In this document: one piece after another, positions 22,622 through 36,249 of the stretch
Position numbering within the stretch: position 1 is the first letter of the stretch
How the letters are laid out: each line of letters begins with the position of its first letter
NCBI RefSeq assembly: GCF_905475465.1
Contig: NC_062240.1
Location: forward strand, 12,911,001-12,975,000
Reading direction: 5' to 3'
DNA: 64,000 nt
DNA from: Pieris napi
Taxonomy: Eukaryota > Arthropoda > Insecta > Lepidoptera > Pieridae
The notes under the pieces: generated by a model
Seen by the model: the letters and a program-made list of their open reading frames with translations, nothing else
Told to the model about the DNA's origin: nothing
Database searches by the model: none
Program-made: the position numbers and the translations under genes

Positions 22622-25600
22622 ATGTACTTCAAAGTAAGATCGATTTTAAAAATGTTCGAAATTTAAAAATTCGTATATTCTACCCGGCATTTACGAATTT
22701 TTAAATTTCGAACATTTTCATTTTTAAACATACTTCAAAAAAACTGAGTTCGTTTATGGTGTTTACTTTCAAGCGTTCTATTATTGTCTTTGAAATTTCC
22801 AGATCGCAGTTATCAGCTTCTTGGTGGCGGCCTGCCAAGCCGGTCTCATCACCGAAGGTCACTCTGCGGTCTCCTCTCAGAGTATCACTCGTCACGACCA
22901 GCCTACTCATGGAGCGTATGCACCTATCGTCGCCCACGGAGCACCCCTCATTCACGCTGGCCCCCTAGTCCAGCATGTCGCTCCCATCTCTCATGGTGCA
23001 CCCATCGCTTATGCCCGTGATCATGTTGAAGAAATCGTAAGTATTGTTTGCTATTAGAACTTATAAAAGAGATACTAATTTAATAGAAATTAAAAGCAAG
23101 TTAGAGCTGTACGACATTAAATATGATTTTTAACCTTAATTATAACTACAAAAAGATAATGTTTATAAATAACTAGCTGACCCGGCAAACGTTTGTTTTG
23201 CCAAGTATATATATTATTTCTAGGAAACATTTTTTTATTTCAGAAAAAATAACTATCTACAATAATAAAAATAGGGGTTTATCGTAGAGGGGTGAAAATT
23301 AGGGGTTGTATTTATTTCTGTCTGCCGTATCATAAAAAAATAAAAACATAAAATTTTATGTAAAAAATAAAAATTTAGGGGTGGATCGGACCACCCTTAA
23401 CATTAAGGGGTTTGAAACATATATAGTAGCCGATTCTCAGACTTACTGAATATGCATAAACATTGCATAAGAATCGGTCGAGCCGTTTCGGAGGAGTATG
23501 GGAACGAACATTGTGATACGAGAATTTTATATGTTAGATAACTAATATTTAAAACAATTTTAATTAGAGCATATTCTTACTAAATACTGCAACTATTATT
23601 AAGTAATATTTTCGCTTTAAACATAAGTCACTGTGGAGATTGGTAAACATTCCTTGACCAATAGGGAAGTGATCTCATTTATTATCGTAACTATACCATT
23701 AGATAAAGGGACTTGAATAAATTCGAGCGACCACTCTATTTATGATGCAAGGCAGCTTTGCATATCCGCGAATTGCGATTAAATAACAGTCGCAAGGTGT
23801 CGCTGTCGATGAGTACTAGTGAAAACTGGTTCAATAGTATGTCACTCATTTATTATAGGTTTAGGGTTAGTAAAGGGTTTTATAAGATTCGATGTAGGGA
23901 ATCAAGTAAACACGACATATGATATATCGGGTATAATTCATCTTAATAAAATAAATAAATCATACAATCGTCATTTATGACAAAGGGTTGTAACAAAATT
24001 CATATCGCTAGTACCCACACTAGCTCCCTAGTGTGGGCCCTATGTTGTGGGTAACAAGATAACATTTATTCAGTGGTGATTCGAAATCCAATTTGGCTAT
24101 CGTAATTTTTATGTTATTAGCGAGTTTGTATCTGGATAGTTTGAATATCTCAGAATCTATAGATTGGGAAATTTTATTATGGAAAGGGCATTAATGCATT
24201 GGTCAAACACAATTAGAGTACATTTCTCTTATAGACTAAACCGTTACATATACGTATGTTATAGGTATCTTATTTATACTGACACCACAATTTCACAGTT
24301 AATTATTTCTGTGTTCCTAAATAGGTATTCCAACAAAACAGCTTACAAAACAAATGGCATTAACAAATATGTATGAAAGGTTTTATCAAAAAGTTTATAG
24401 ATACTGTTTCCTAAAATACAAACTGAGATATGAATTGTATTAGTTAAATATAATTAATCCAATAATAATTTAGTATACTCCACGTTTACAACAAACATTC
24501 TATTTATTTTATATAAAATCTCATAACAAAGTCACCACGACTCTTTCTATATTATTATATTATAATATAATTGGACTAGTCTTCACGTAACGTTTTCATC
24601 CTTTAAAATTTGCACCATAAACTCATTTCTAAGATAATACTAATACATTATAGTTTATGATGAAAAACAAAGTGAAGGGACATTGTGATAAAAATTATAC
24701 ATCGTAAAACGACCCAATTAAATTGTTATTGTGTAAGTTGTCATTACAACAGTGTAATGTTCATTTTATCAATCACGTCATCATAGACTGAAATTGGTAA
24801 TGTTAATCAAACGTGTATCACTGTTAATTAAGTAGACAACGAGAAACGTTTGTTATGAAACTTCACAAGCAATGTATTTACTTTCTCATGCTTCATCTTT
24901 AGGTTCTAAACTTTTTTAAATTGAAAACTGGTACTATTAAAAGAAAATAAAAATATATTTATTTCCCTAAAAAAATCTTGATTTACAGCTAGATAGTTTT
25001 GATTTAGTATGATATTTTTTCGCATTATTATAATATATAATTGATATTTAGCCTTGTTTTATTAAAATACAGAAATTTCAATTAAACTAATATAAATGAA
25101 AGCTGCCAAAATAAAAAAATTATATCAATGCTACGTCAGAGGCATATTGCGTATGTCATAAAAGTAATTTACATAGTAAATTAAATGAATTGGTATCTAA
25201 CATCGAATGTAATTTATTGACTTAAATCATAAATATGTGAATATCATACATATTAATGCTTAAGGTGAATAAATGTAGCACAAGCAGATATACGATAACT
25301 TCTCACCGCAACACTAAAATAAAGCCACTAAGCCAAATAAAGTTTGGTATAAAGGGTTGATAAACCTCCCCTTTGACAGTTACAAAAGTCAAAAATCATT
25401 TATTCAAGTGGGTAACACAATGTACACCTGTGAACGTCAAAAAAGAAATAAACATTAAATGCTTCTAATTTTACATTTACTGCCAGTTTTCAAATCAAGG
25501 GCGTAGAACGGAAGAGAAGAACTCGCAATAAATTTCCATCTTCCATCAGGTCGAATATATGAGTATACTCCATAGATGACATATAGCTGATTTATATTTA

Positions 25601-27392
25601 TATTGCATATTGTATTCAAGCTCTAACGAATTACAGGCACCAGCCCACTACGAGTTCTCGTACTCCGTAGAAGACCCTCAGACCGGAGACCACAAGTCTC
25701 AACACGAGAGCCGCGAAGGTGATGTCGTGAGGGGACAATACTCTCTGGTCCAACCCGATGGTGTTGTCAGGACCGTGGAATACTCCGCTGACGACCACAC
25801 TGGGTAAGCATTTCGACTTTTTTTTTATGTAATAGGAGGCAAACGGGCAGGAGGCTCACCTGATGTTAAGTGATACCGCCGCCCATGATGCGTTGCCGGC
25901 CTTTTAAGAATTCATTCAAACGGTCAAATAATTAATAATTATTTACACTTTGATTATTTGGTAATATGTAATTAGTGATCAGAATATGTTTTAAATTGGT
26001 ATATAGTATGTCATCATCTACGTATATATATGAAGGCTGTATGATTGTATTCGTAAGAATAATATATTTATTTTTTGATAGTCGTGATATCATAGATTTT
26101 AAACAAAGCCTATCAAAAGGAAATAGTAATTTATTATTATGTGATATTGGTTAAAGTTAATGTAATGATTAAATACTTAAAATAACCACGCCGTTACCAC
26201 CACCACCACGTTAGACTTGTAAAGAGCCTTTCTTCTCGTAGTATGAATTGGAAGCGAATTGTGATCGTCAAAATGGTAATAGAAAAGGTGTTTTCGTCTA
26301 GCACCAGTTTTCTTTTCTAACATAGATTTTATATTTGCATAATTAAATTCATTATATAATATCGAAAGTTTTTAGTTCTAATCTCTCATAACTATTCATG
26401 AAAAATCTAAAAACTGGTGACGCGGTGCATGAATTGGAACGCGAAAGTGTACCAACTTGAACTTGTGCCAGTTACGTCATACATATGTGACCAGCTGATT
26501 TTAATTACGCGCAACAGCTTAAACGAGTTTTAATAAACAAAGTGCTATGCTCATATGTTCATCAACAACCTTCCATGAAGGGTATAGCAGCATAACTCAC
26601 CGCACTGCTCAAGTACTGGTTATACAAGTTCTTTCTTTCACTATACGAGCAAGTGTTAGTGCATAGAAAAGTGCATTCCTAGGGTTAGAACGCAAGATCT
26701 TCTCAAAGGAAACTTAACTAGATAGCATTTCTCTTACATATTATTAACGCTTAATTGTTAACTTTGACTGGAAATTATACAAATACAGTAAATTTCACTT
26801 AATTAATGCTCTTACTGAAGAACTATTAAAAGATATATTTTTCTAAGATGTATATTTCTTTTCAATCTTTTACCGTACCAGTTTCACTAGGAATAGCAAA
26901 GTAGAACAGCTAGCGAGACTAACTAGGCAAGGACAATGTGATTTATCTGCACAAACGTTTCGGCCAATAGATCTGATAAAATCACTACCAACACTTTGTT
27001 TTGCAACGTAAATTAAGATGATATTATATTTAACTTATACGGTTGAAAACAATTACAAAAATCTTGAGTGAGCTGGAATGGTGCTATGTTTACCTTAAAC
27101 GTACAATTTTGTTAGTAAGTAAAAAGTGGGTTTCTCAAAAAACTAAAATAATTTTCGAAATTTAAATATTCTTGTCCACAGTTTCAACGCCGTTGTACAC
27201 AACTCAGCACCATCAGCGCATGCTGCTGCAGCCCAAGCCCAAGCCACGCCACTTGCCCACGCCGGTCCCATCGTCCATGCTGGCCCCATTGTCCATGCAT
27301 CGCCAATTGTACACCATGCCCCAATTCTACACGCCGCTCCCCTCGTTCATGGCCCAGTGGTCCATGCTGGTCCTTTCCTGACCCATCATTAA
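22622..27392 (+). CDS. Gene 7: RR-2 cuticular protein, 207 residues, 4 exons
   Basis: Coding exons are 22622-22633, 22803-23036, 25637-25803 and 27182-27392. The protein starts M-Y-F-K-I-A-V-I-S-F, with a signal peptide of about 18 residues ending near CQA. It has AVSSQSITRHD, a His/Ala/Pro/Gly region, and an RR-2 domain at 87-145: YEFSYSVEDPQTGDHKSQHE, SREGDVVRGQYS, VRTVEYSADDHTG then FNAVVHN, split by a phase-2 intron. The C-terminal arm is long (62 residues) with HAGPIVHAxPIVH repeats, ending FLTHH. Intron 2 is 2.6 kb and intron 3 is 1.4 kb; both hold repeat insertions. Poly(A) signal at 27425-27430. Expected role: secreted chitin-binding cuticle protein. Confidence 0.92.
22649..22718. repeat. 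Perfect 27-bp hairpin in intron 1 of gene 7
   Basis: Arms 22649-22675 and 22692-22718 are exact reverse complements around a 16-base loop. It lies between exon 1 and exon 2 of gene 7 and would be transcribed. Confidence 0.85.
23173..23537. repeat. Dispersed repeat in intron 2 of gene 7
   Basis: Starts AACTAGCTGACCCGGCAAAC and ends with GAATCGGTCGAGCCGTTTCG, GAACGAACATTGTGATACGAG and ATTTTATATGTTAGAT. This is a widespread insect non-autonomous repeat; I do not assign a class. Related pieces are at 10860-11215 and 40907-41070. Confidence 0.6.
25380..25535 (+). repeat. Dispersed repeat with AAATCATTTATTCA start, copy 1
   Basis: Shares AAATCATTTATTCA, GGTAACACAATGTACAC, TGAACGTCAA, TTTACTGCCAGTT and the AGAAGAACT motif with copies at 39005, 39988, 45780 and 54385. 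Common in Lepidoptera; class not assigned. Confidence 0.6.
25817..25912 (-). mobile_element. LINE tail fragment in intron 3 of gene 7
   Basis: Minus-oriented copy of the recurring tail, beginning TTATGTAATAGGAGGCAAAC on the plus strand and ending GCCGGCCTTTTAAGAATTC. It begins only about 15 bases after the exon 3 donor. Confidence 0.75.
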
Positions 27393-27653
27393 GTATTTAT
27401 CCAATTTTAGTTTTTAACAATAGAAATAAATCGTTAATTTATAACAAGCTTTCATTATATTTGTTTGTGTCCCTAAGTCAGCAACTTTTGTGCGAACTTT
27501 ACTCTAACAGATTTGCATGAAACGAAATGTCAATTGAGCTTCAAAGCTCATTATTTTTCATGACTTTAAAGCTAGAAACATACTAAGCGCCTTAATAATA
27601 TACGATTATTTCTTGGTTTTGTGTGAGAGTATATTTAAAAAAATTATAAAACT

Positions 27654-27934
27654 CATCAGTGGCGCTACAACCTTCTTAGGTCTGGGCCTCAGATTTGTGT
27701 ATCTATTTCATGATCATTTGTCAGTTAAGGCAATTAGGTGAACAGCCTCCTGTGCGTAACACACGCCGTAAACTTTTTAGGTCTAAGGCAAGCCGGTTTC
27801 CTCACCATGTTTTCCTTCACAGTACGAGTGTTAAATGCGCACATAGAAAGAAAATCCATTGGTGCACAGCCGGGTTCGAACCTACGACGTCAGGGATGAG
27901 AGTCGCAAGATGAAGCCAATAGCCCAACACAGAT
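27654..27934 (-). mobile_element. tRNA-derived SINE
   Basis: Minus-strand copy of the main family from CAGTGGCGCTACAACC to the tRNA-like head (GGGTTCGAACC box). It lies just past the 3' end of gene 7. Confidence 0.82.
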
Positions 27935-27999
27935 CTATGAGAGTATATGTACGAGACAAAATAAACCAAACTATATCTACATACCATTTGAGAAGTGAT

Positions 28000-29200
28000 C
28001 ATACAATTTGTAAATTATTCTATGCGATGGAGAGAGGAACAGTACAAAGTTTGTTTGTTAAACTTGACAGCTTTTATACAAAATGGATCTTCCGCTCATT
28101 ACAATATTATGTTAATCCAGCTTCGGAAGTGCTCTTCTGCAATCGCATTGTTCGTTCGCTATTGTTCTTAGCTTCCGAGCCGCATATATTTGTTTATGCA
28201 ACGCATATGAATTAATACACGACGTAACCGTATCCGATAAAAAATCATTAATTTCTATCACGTAGCTGTCTTCCTAATTGATTTCGATTTTACGCTGCTG
28301 CACTGTAAAATTGGTTTATTAATATAAGATTTATTGTTGTGTCTGCTTTGTCTAGGGGGTTTTTTAGGTTTCGACATCTTTCTTCTGTGTAATTAGTTCT
28401 GCGTAAATTTACTTTTTACCTATCCGGAACGCTTTTTGAGATAAATCGTTCCAAATTTTACCCATATACATATATTTATTTATAGCCAAATATTTTCTGA
28501 AACATCATGAGACATCACTGAAACATCATGTAGTATTACGATCTCGCCTAACTTAAGATAGTAATTTATGTCTAAAAAAATTTCGTAATAAGGATATTTA
28601 ACATAGGCATTCAAAGTTTTTCATCCCCATTTTTTAGTTAAAATAACTCGTATGGAGAGATTTGAATACAACATTTTCACCAGCGTTAATTAGTACACCG
28701 TTACCTTTTTAATAAAATAATTAGAAACGGTTTACAAAACTAAGCTATGAATTGAAACCTATACTCATAGTACCAAATAGCGTCTTAATCAAATCATTTT
28801 GTGTTACAACTCCTTAAATATCAAGATCCGAGCAATTAAGGTCATTACGAAAATAGGTTTCTGTACAATTTACATGATTAATTTCTTGTCATCTTCACCA
28901 AGATTTACCTTATAGCGGAAATATCGAAATCATTTATATTTCGTAATTTGACAACGACGTATTCAATTTAAATTATAATTTCTCAAAACTTTTGTCAGAC
29001 GACCTAAATATTTTTTTTTTACTAACATAAACCTACAAACCAATTTATTTTATTATTCGTTTAATAATAAATACAGTAAAAATTCGAATTTTGTTGAGAA
29101 CTTTGTGACCTGGTTAAAATAATAATCGTAGATAACTTCTGTAAAACTTAACAAAAGACAATAATTTAACAATTTCCTAACATATTTAAACTCATATATT
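28000..29200. other. AT-rich intergenic stretch
   Basis: Nothing recognised. Short open frames here lack family resemblance and codon bias. Confidence 0.4.
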
Positions 29201-29208
29201 TAAAAGTA

Positions 29209-29333
29209 TGCCAATTCTTAAAAGACCGGCAACGCACTTGCGTGCCTTCTGGCAATGTGAATGTCCACGGGAGGCTGTAGCACTTAACACCAGATGAGCC
29301 TCCTGACCGTTTACTTTCTATTAGATAAAAAAA
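29209..29333 (+). mobile_element. LINE tail fragment
   Basis: Plus-oriented copy of the recurring tail (GACCGGCAACGCACTTGCG, then GATGAGCCTCCTGACCG) ending in an A run. Confidence 0.72.
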
Positions 29334-30699
29334 CAGCTATTACTGGGAAACAGCAAAAAAAAAATAACATCGAAATTTTACGTTTGTAAGCATCGTCATC
29401 AAATTGTTTATACAATAATAATCGAACCAATAAATTGTCAGAAATTAAAGAATTACATCAATCAATACGCTCACGGATGTGTGAACTTGTGTAACAATAC
29501 CTAATTACTGTACTTACGTAACGTAATTTCTTGAATTTACGAAAATTGTTTCGCGTTACTCCAATTTATAAATGAAATTTTGACCATGGCTTACATTAAC
29601 TGCGAGCTTACATCGCCTTAGGTAATTGAATTAAAAATGAGACAGTATCAGATATTAGTATGATACATGAAAAACCTCACAATATTCGTTTTTTATTTTA
29701 ATCGAAGTAATACGTAATATTTCTACTAACTAGTGTTAGTCAATAGTCATGTTGATGAAATATTGATAACAAAGCTAACTGAAACGATAGGAGCCTTCCA
29801 TAAAACTAGTCTTTGCAAAGTCCAAAGGTCATTAGGATCTAATGCTTCATTTGCCAGGTACCATATAAAAAAATCGGCTTTTTATTTCAACAATAGATCC
29901 AAAAGTATCCATGAACTTGATTGACCTTAAGTGGATTTAAAATTTACATACAAATCTGCCGGTACATCTTCAAACCATCATCCTAAGTACATCGGCATGT
30001 AAATGCATACATTATCTTAATTTTAATTGCAGTTTCATCTTTCTGGACATTAAACATTTAAGTCAGGGTGAAGGTCGGCTTTAAGAAGTGATCTCCAATA
30101 ATCTGAATAATACGTTACTTAACTCTTTTGATGTAGTTTTTTATTTCTTTAGTCTATGGTATAAGTATAGACTATAGCCGTCTATGGTATTTGCTACATA
30201 CGACGATACGATTTCAAATCAATGTTGGATCAACATAAATCTGGCACGATGATAACAAAATAATCATAGAATTCTTGCCTACTTTGTTATCTTGCCCACA
30301 GTGAACTGAATTAAGAAAGCTTTTCAAATATGAATTATTCTCTTTTTTTACTGTTTGTTTTAAAGTAATCAAACAATTACGTGTAAATGGTAGATTTAAT
30401 ATGATATGGTAAAGCAAAATTTGTCAGTTGAATTTAACATTGCTATGGTTGATTGATTTTTAAGATTATATTTCAGAGATACGTTTCGCTTATTTGCAAT
30501 AGAAGTAATTTTAGTAGTCGACTATACGACATATACATATATTATATCGTATTTCCTTAGTTCCAGTCTTACTTATTAAATATAAAAAATTGAGACGTAC
30601 TAAATTGTATCATAAAAGGCTTAATAAACGACTCAAATATAGTCAAGTCAAGTCTCAAGTCTTTCCTCCAACTTCGATTTTGTTCCCTTTCAAGTAGTG

Positions 30700-30890
30700 A
30701 CTCTTGGGCCGTGGGGTTCAAGTGCACAGGAGCTAATTAAAGATTTTAGTTGGCCCCTAGTAGATAGTAACCGGTAAGTACCCGGTAACGCCAGAGCTGG
30801 TGCTTTCCTCGCTCAACGAATAAGTATCGCAATATCATAGGAAATACTCCCAGTGTTAAACACTGCCACAGGGACCAAACTTTTTAATTT
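30700..30890 (+). other. Degraded coding-like stretch of unknown origin
   Basis: Translation shows ELIKDFSWPLVDS, a frame break, then ARAGAFLAQRISIAIS. This looks like an old coding fragment, perhaps from a mobile element, but I cannot assign a family. Confidence 0.25.
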
Positions 30891-31440
30891 TGTTTTATAA
30901 AAGAATGTAATTTGTCACTAATATAAAAAGTAGATAGATAATATGCTGATTCAAATGTCTGGAACAGTTTGTTCCATAAATAGGTTTCTTTTTTAAAAAT
31001 AGCACAAACAGAGCGGTGAATTAAATTAAATATAGTAATAAAACCTCTTAGAATTCCCCAGTCCCCGGGGACAAGATTCTATTCTGTTACAGGATGTCAT
31101 AACGCTAAGCTAAGCTCTATTGACCAAGAAATGTTGCTTATTTAGATATGAATCTTAGTTGTCGCTGCATATTGGTCACGTAAAACAAAAGACAGGCTAG
31201 AGAAAACGAGAGAGACGTGATCGAGATATTTCGTGATTTATTTCCCTATTAGGGACGTTTAAAATGCTTTTATGAGGTAATGCATGACAAAGACTTATCG
31301 TTTCCTTCTTGTGTTATTAAAAAGAGAAAGTATATTACTTTTTTAAAGCTTCGCTTCCTTTATTTTAACTAAAAATACAATTTGTAATACATTTTAGTCT
31401 GTTATTACCGATGAACTGTGAAACCGAAGAACTGTATTGA

Positions 31441-31718
31441 CATGACCTAGTGGCTTCAGTTTGCGACTTTTATCCCTGAGATGGTAGCTTCATTCCCCGG
31501 CTATGTACTAAGGGACTTACTGTTTATGGCCGCATTTAACATTCGCTTAAATGGTGAAGGAAAACATCGTGAGGAAACCGGCTTGCCATAGGCCCAAAAA
31601 ATCTAAGGCGTGTGTCAGGCACAGGAGGCTCATCACCTACTTACCTATAAAATTGACAAATGATCATGAAACAGATCCAAAAATCTGAGGCCCAGACCTA
31701 AATAGGTAGCACCACTAA
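31441..31718 (+). mobile_element. tRNA-derived SINE
   Basis: Plus-oriented copy of the main family: head GACCTAGTGGCTTCAG, body with AAGGAAAACATCGTGAGGAA, and 3' end AGGTAGCACCACTAATTT. Confidence 0.8.
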
Positions 31719-32153
31719 TTTATTTATTTATATTGATGAATTGCTTTAGCTTGAGTCAAGATTTTAATGCCATCATAATGGGTTTGAATTCAAGAGATAT
31801 GAAATAATTTCCTTAAAATTATCTATATTCATACATTATACAAGCGTCTACTCCTTTGTCGAATTTAATTGAAAAGGTCCTAAAAAGGCTTTCAAAGGTT
31901 TTCGCAATTATAATAGCTAGTTCTGGGTAAAACAACAAACTAGATTATCAAAAATAATGTTTTTAAAAAGCATTGTATAGTAAAAAATATTTAATCAAAT
32001 CTATTCTGTGAAAATTATGCTCCATTTTCTATTGTTTACAAGTTAATTCCCTTGAACTGCAGTACTATAATTTTACGTAATTACCACATTATCAAATCGC
32101 TATGTTCTTGCGTAGACGCTGCGTACGACGCCGCATCTCACTGCTTAACATAA

Positions 32154-32161
32154 TATAAAAG
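32154..32161 (+). promoter_or_regulatory. TATA box of gene 8
   Basis: TATAAAAG. A TCAGT arthropod initiator motif lies 30 bases downstream at 32184-32188, which marks the likely transcription start. Confidence 0.78.
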
Positions 32162-32230
32162 TCGGTGGTGCACCTTCTTGGTATCAGTCGTGTGTGGTCG
32201 GTCTGACGAAGCAAACCTTATTCAGTCGAA

Positions 32231-35200
32231 ATGTTCGTAAAAGTAAGTGGAATTTGTGTTTTATCCCGTTGCAAGTGAAAGGATAGCTAGGCACATTTAT
32301 TGGAGCATGTTTCGTATAATGGAGTTTGAGACCATTCAAACCGCCAAAATATCGTTTATTTTAATTAATATCTTTTTTATTTATTTATTTGTTTGCTCCA
32401 TATTTTTTTTTTTACAATATACCTCACTTATTTTTAGCACAAAAACATAATCTATTTCTTTAATCCATTAAATTCTAGCACTACTTAAGATTGTATACAA
32501 TACTTTATCTAAGTAGAATAAGTGGAATAAACAAAAATGCGTTTAAACTCCCAGTTAGCCAGCACTAACATGTAAATGATTTCTCAGGTTTGAATCTTCA
32601 AACTTAATCTAAACTAATATTATATTGGGCTGAAAGGGTATATTAATCTGTCTCTACGTTTGCAAACGTTGCAATAGAGTTCGAGTAAATTCAATGTACC
32701 ATTGGTTTTGCAGGCCGCAGTAATCCTCTCCGTGGTAGCAGTAGCAGCAGCCGGTGTAGTGCATCTTGGTCACGGATATGCCGGCGAGGGCTACGGCCAC
32801 GAGGCTGTCGCGTACGCGCCAGTCGCACACGTTGGATACGAGGGCCATGATCAGCACGTTGACTATCATGTAAGTATAGCATTTATAGCGAAGTTTCAGA
32901 AGAAAAATATATTAACGTGCAGCAGTTATTGTATAAAATTTCAATAACCTGGGGATGTGAAATATTAAAGATAGAGCTTAAAACTAGGCGTAAATATAGA
33001 ATATAGTTGACCGCCTCTCTATCTCAATCTCAATTTCCTTTTTAAAAGTTAAACCTTTATCATCGCAGGTTCAATTCAAAATGTACTATTCTAATATAAT
33101 TACCTCCCCAAATTCACGTAAATGAACATAATACTGAGCCTATAAAAATTATCAATAAATAAGAAAAGAAATTGTCAGTTTTTTCTGGACGAATATTGTA
33201 TAGCGTGAAATCAAATTTGGACTTAACGGTAACAGTTAGTTGTGGTAGCAATAGTTATATAATTATAAACACATATTCAGTACATATGATATTCTCGGCA
33301 TATACTTAATATGATAACAAAATACAATCACTATCTTAGCACACCAGCTATCACAATAAATATATACAATCTACACAATGGGTTACTCAACTAACAAACA
33401 TAAAATTAAATGAACTCAACCCACAATTTAGTTTCGGTGTAATATAATGACCGAGGGACGCCCGCGCAATGAGAGCATGCATGAAGTTTCACAATCTCCT
33501 GAGAAAAAACTTAAATAAACATTATGGTCATGGACATTTGCAACACTTAGCACTTCATAAACATTAGCAAATACGGAAAATAATCTTTACGAATTCTCCA
33601 ATATGGAATTGCTCTACTTTGCCAAAAGGAAACATTAAAAAATGTATACAAACTACAGGTTTTACTGACCATAAAAATGTGTAGCTCGTTTAACATCCTG
33701 TTCCTAACAAGTATAATATGTATTTAAAAGTAAAATACAATTAACAGTATACCAAACTCTTGGTAGAAGTGGCTTAAAATTAGAATTGTTTTTTTATAAC
33801 AACCCTGATCAAAAGGGAAAATATTTAATAATATTATTTATTAACATTTTTCAATTACCACAGCATGTAAATAAAATAATACCGATACTATAAACAACAG
33901 ACTTAATTCGAAAATAGAATTCGATAACAATTTCCATTTCTGGGCAATTTAAGTAACTTATTGTATTGTACCTGTTTCACCATAAAGTGTGGATGGCGTA
34001 ATACAATAGTAACTAATTGATACTTGCGTAATTCTGACGTGTTGTTACCCGATTAACGTGTCGCTTCCGGGATAAATATCTGTGAACAATCCAGCTTTAC
34101 TTTTACCAATATTACGTCATCGGGTTCTCACTCCGTACGAATTACTTAGCCTATTCGTAACAAAGTCACGCAAATCATCGCCTGTTGCATTCTTAAAGTA
34201 TGTAATTATTAAATGTTAATTTTTTTCATGTAATAGCATACTGGTTGTTAAATTAATTTCAAAATAGTTTCGAGTTAAAATAGTTGTTTTAATTTTTAGC
34301 CTACAGTTAGATCACAAAATTTTACACATAATTTGAAATAACTTGATACTACTTTGAACAAAACTTAAACATTATATAACAGTTACAAAACAAAAGGAAA
34401 TGTAATGGTTCTAATACGGCGTTTAGGTTGTCATAAATAGAGCGTCATAAGTTATAATTTGATAATTATGTAACGATTTAATCCTGCTCGTGACTCTAGA
34501 GCCAATATTTGTGCTCGTTTTCCCAGGACATTGTGAAACTGAGATAATGACTGGCATGATGGACGAAATCGTTTGCAAATAGTACTCGCGTTTAATAACA
34601 GATATGAATTAAGTTTGGTTTCGCAAACGCGACAATTTTAATGGAGGATGGTTTGCTGCGATTAAGTCAACAGGACATACCGATGCAATCTTTGTTTACG
34701 AAATCTTTTAGTTTTATTGTTTAGTGTTAATTGAGAGTCAAATTCTGTTCAGCTACAGTTTAATAAAATATTCTGATAAAACGCGCGCGCGTTGATGTCT
34801 ACTTCAAGTCTCATTTAATAATTTACATTTTTATTTATTCCATTTTGCTAGTTTCTTGTTAATAGTTGAAAATTTTAGTAAAATAAATCAGTGGCACTGC
34901 AACCTTTTTAGGTGGCCTCAGATTTCTGAATCTGTTCCATGATAATTTGTCAATCTAATAGGAAAGTAGGTGATCGGCCTCCTGTGCACACACGCCGTCG
35001 AATTTTTGGGTGTAAGACTAGCTGATTTTCCTTATAATTTTTTTCTTCACCGTTCGAGTGAATGTTAAATGCGCACAGAGAAAGTCCATTGGTGCATAGC
35101 CAGGGTTTTCAGATTAGAGAAAGAAATGTGTGATAAACACTAAATAGATTCTACTTTTTATGTCTAATAATATATAACCTGCTTTTAGGCCCATCCTAAA

Positions 35201-35817
35201 TACGACTACTCATACTCCGTGTCGGACCCGCACACTGGTGACCACAAGACACAGCACGAGGCCCGTGATGGTGACGTCGTTAAGGGAGAATACTCTCTCT
35301 TGCAACCCGATGGCTCCTTCCGCAAAGTCACCTACACCGCTGACGATCACAACGGGTAATATTTTTATACAGTTCGTTACTAACCCAACACTAAGGAAAT
35401 TAAGATTTTGTCGTTCTATACAGATACATAATATAGATACGCGTAATCTAAAGCATCAATAAAAATCTACTTTTATGACATTTGAAATGTTGTATCGTAC
35501 CAATTATATCTATCATAGGTACTACAAAACAGTGGCACAAATCAAATTAAATATCTTGATCCACATTTGTATTTATCTAATAAAATTAAGCCTCTTAGCC
35601 CATTTTACTATCTATAAAATGGTTTTCATAGCTATCACTATAGACAGAAAAGCCCGTGGTAATATTACTAGCTAAAACGGTAAAACTAACGGTGACCACG
35701 GTATTTAAATTACAACACCTAATAATTACACTTTGCTCGAAATAATAATATATTTTTCTTTCCAGTTTCAACGCGGTAGTCCACAACACCGCCCCAGTGC
35801 ATGCTGAGTACCACTGA
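32231..35817 (+). CDS. Gene 8: small RR-2 cuticular protein, 128 residues, 4 exons
   Basis: Coding exons are 32231-32242, 32714-32869, 35189-35355 and 35766-35817. The protein starts M-F-V-K-A-A-V-I-L-S, with a signal peptide of about 17 residues (VAVAAAG). It has a short Gly/His/Tyr/Ala region without the SSQSIVRHD motif, then an RR-2 domain at 61-119: YDYSYSVSDPHTGDHKTQHE, ARDGDVVKGEYS, VTYTADDHNG then FNAVVHN. It ends TAPVHAEYH and is the shortest gene in the cluster. Intron 2 is 2.3 kb and contains a truncated SINE close to the acceptor. Poly(A) signal at 35922-35927. Expected role: secreted chitin-binding cuticle protein. Confidence 0.92.
34883..35112 (-). mobile_element. tRNA-derived SINE, head truncated, in intron 2 of gene 8
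   Basis: Matches the main family from CAGTGGCACTGCAACC to GGTGCATAGCCAGGG, then stops before the tRNA-like head. It ends 77 bases before exon 3. Confidence 0.75.
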
Positions 35818-35990
35818 TGTGGTGTGAGGGTCGAGAGGCAGAGCTCCTATGTGATATTACGTGTACCTTATTTTAAATAGTCTTTAGTCCACAACGAACT
35901 TTATGTTATAAGACTGCGGCGAATAAACTTAACAAAACATTTTTGGATTTTTACTGTAACACCTTTCAAACTTTTACTTTAGATATACGT

Positions 35991-36245
35991 TGATTGACGA
36001 CTCATTGGTCTAGTGGTTAGTACTCCTGACTGCGAATCCATGGGTCCCGGGTTCGATCACCGGCTGAGACGAACATCGATGTGATGAGCATTTGGTGTTG
36101 TGCTTAGGTCTTGGGCGTTTAAATATGTATTTATATCTCTATCTATCTATAATATGTATATATATCCGTTGCCTAGTACCCATAACACAAGCTTCACCAG
36201 CTTAGCATGGGACTAGGTCAATTGGTGTGAATGGTCTTTAAAAAA
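35991..36245 (+). mobile_element. Second tRNA-headed SINE family, near full length
   Basis: Head CATTGGTCTAGTGGTTAGTA (A box) and GGGTTCGATCACCGG (B box). The body carries GAGACGAACATCGATGTGATG and short CTAT repeats, and the 3' part contains TTGCCTAGTACCCATAACAC and CAATTGGTGTGAA. The head folds like a tRNA but continues into a SINE body. Confidence 0.78.
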
Positions 36246-36249
36246 ATTG

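Noticed and set aside
35991..36065. Candidate tRNA gene with CTGACTGCGAATCC anticodon-like arm
   Set aside because: It is the head of a longer SINE body with conserved downstream blocks; no separate tRNA gene is supported.
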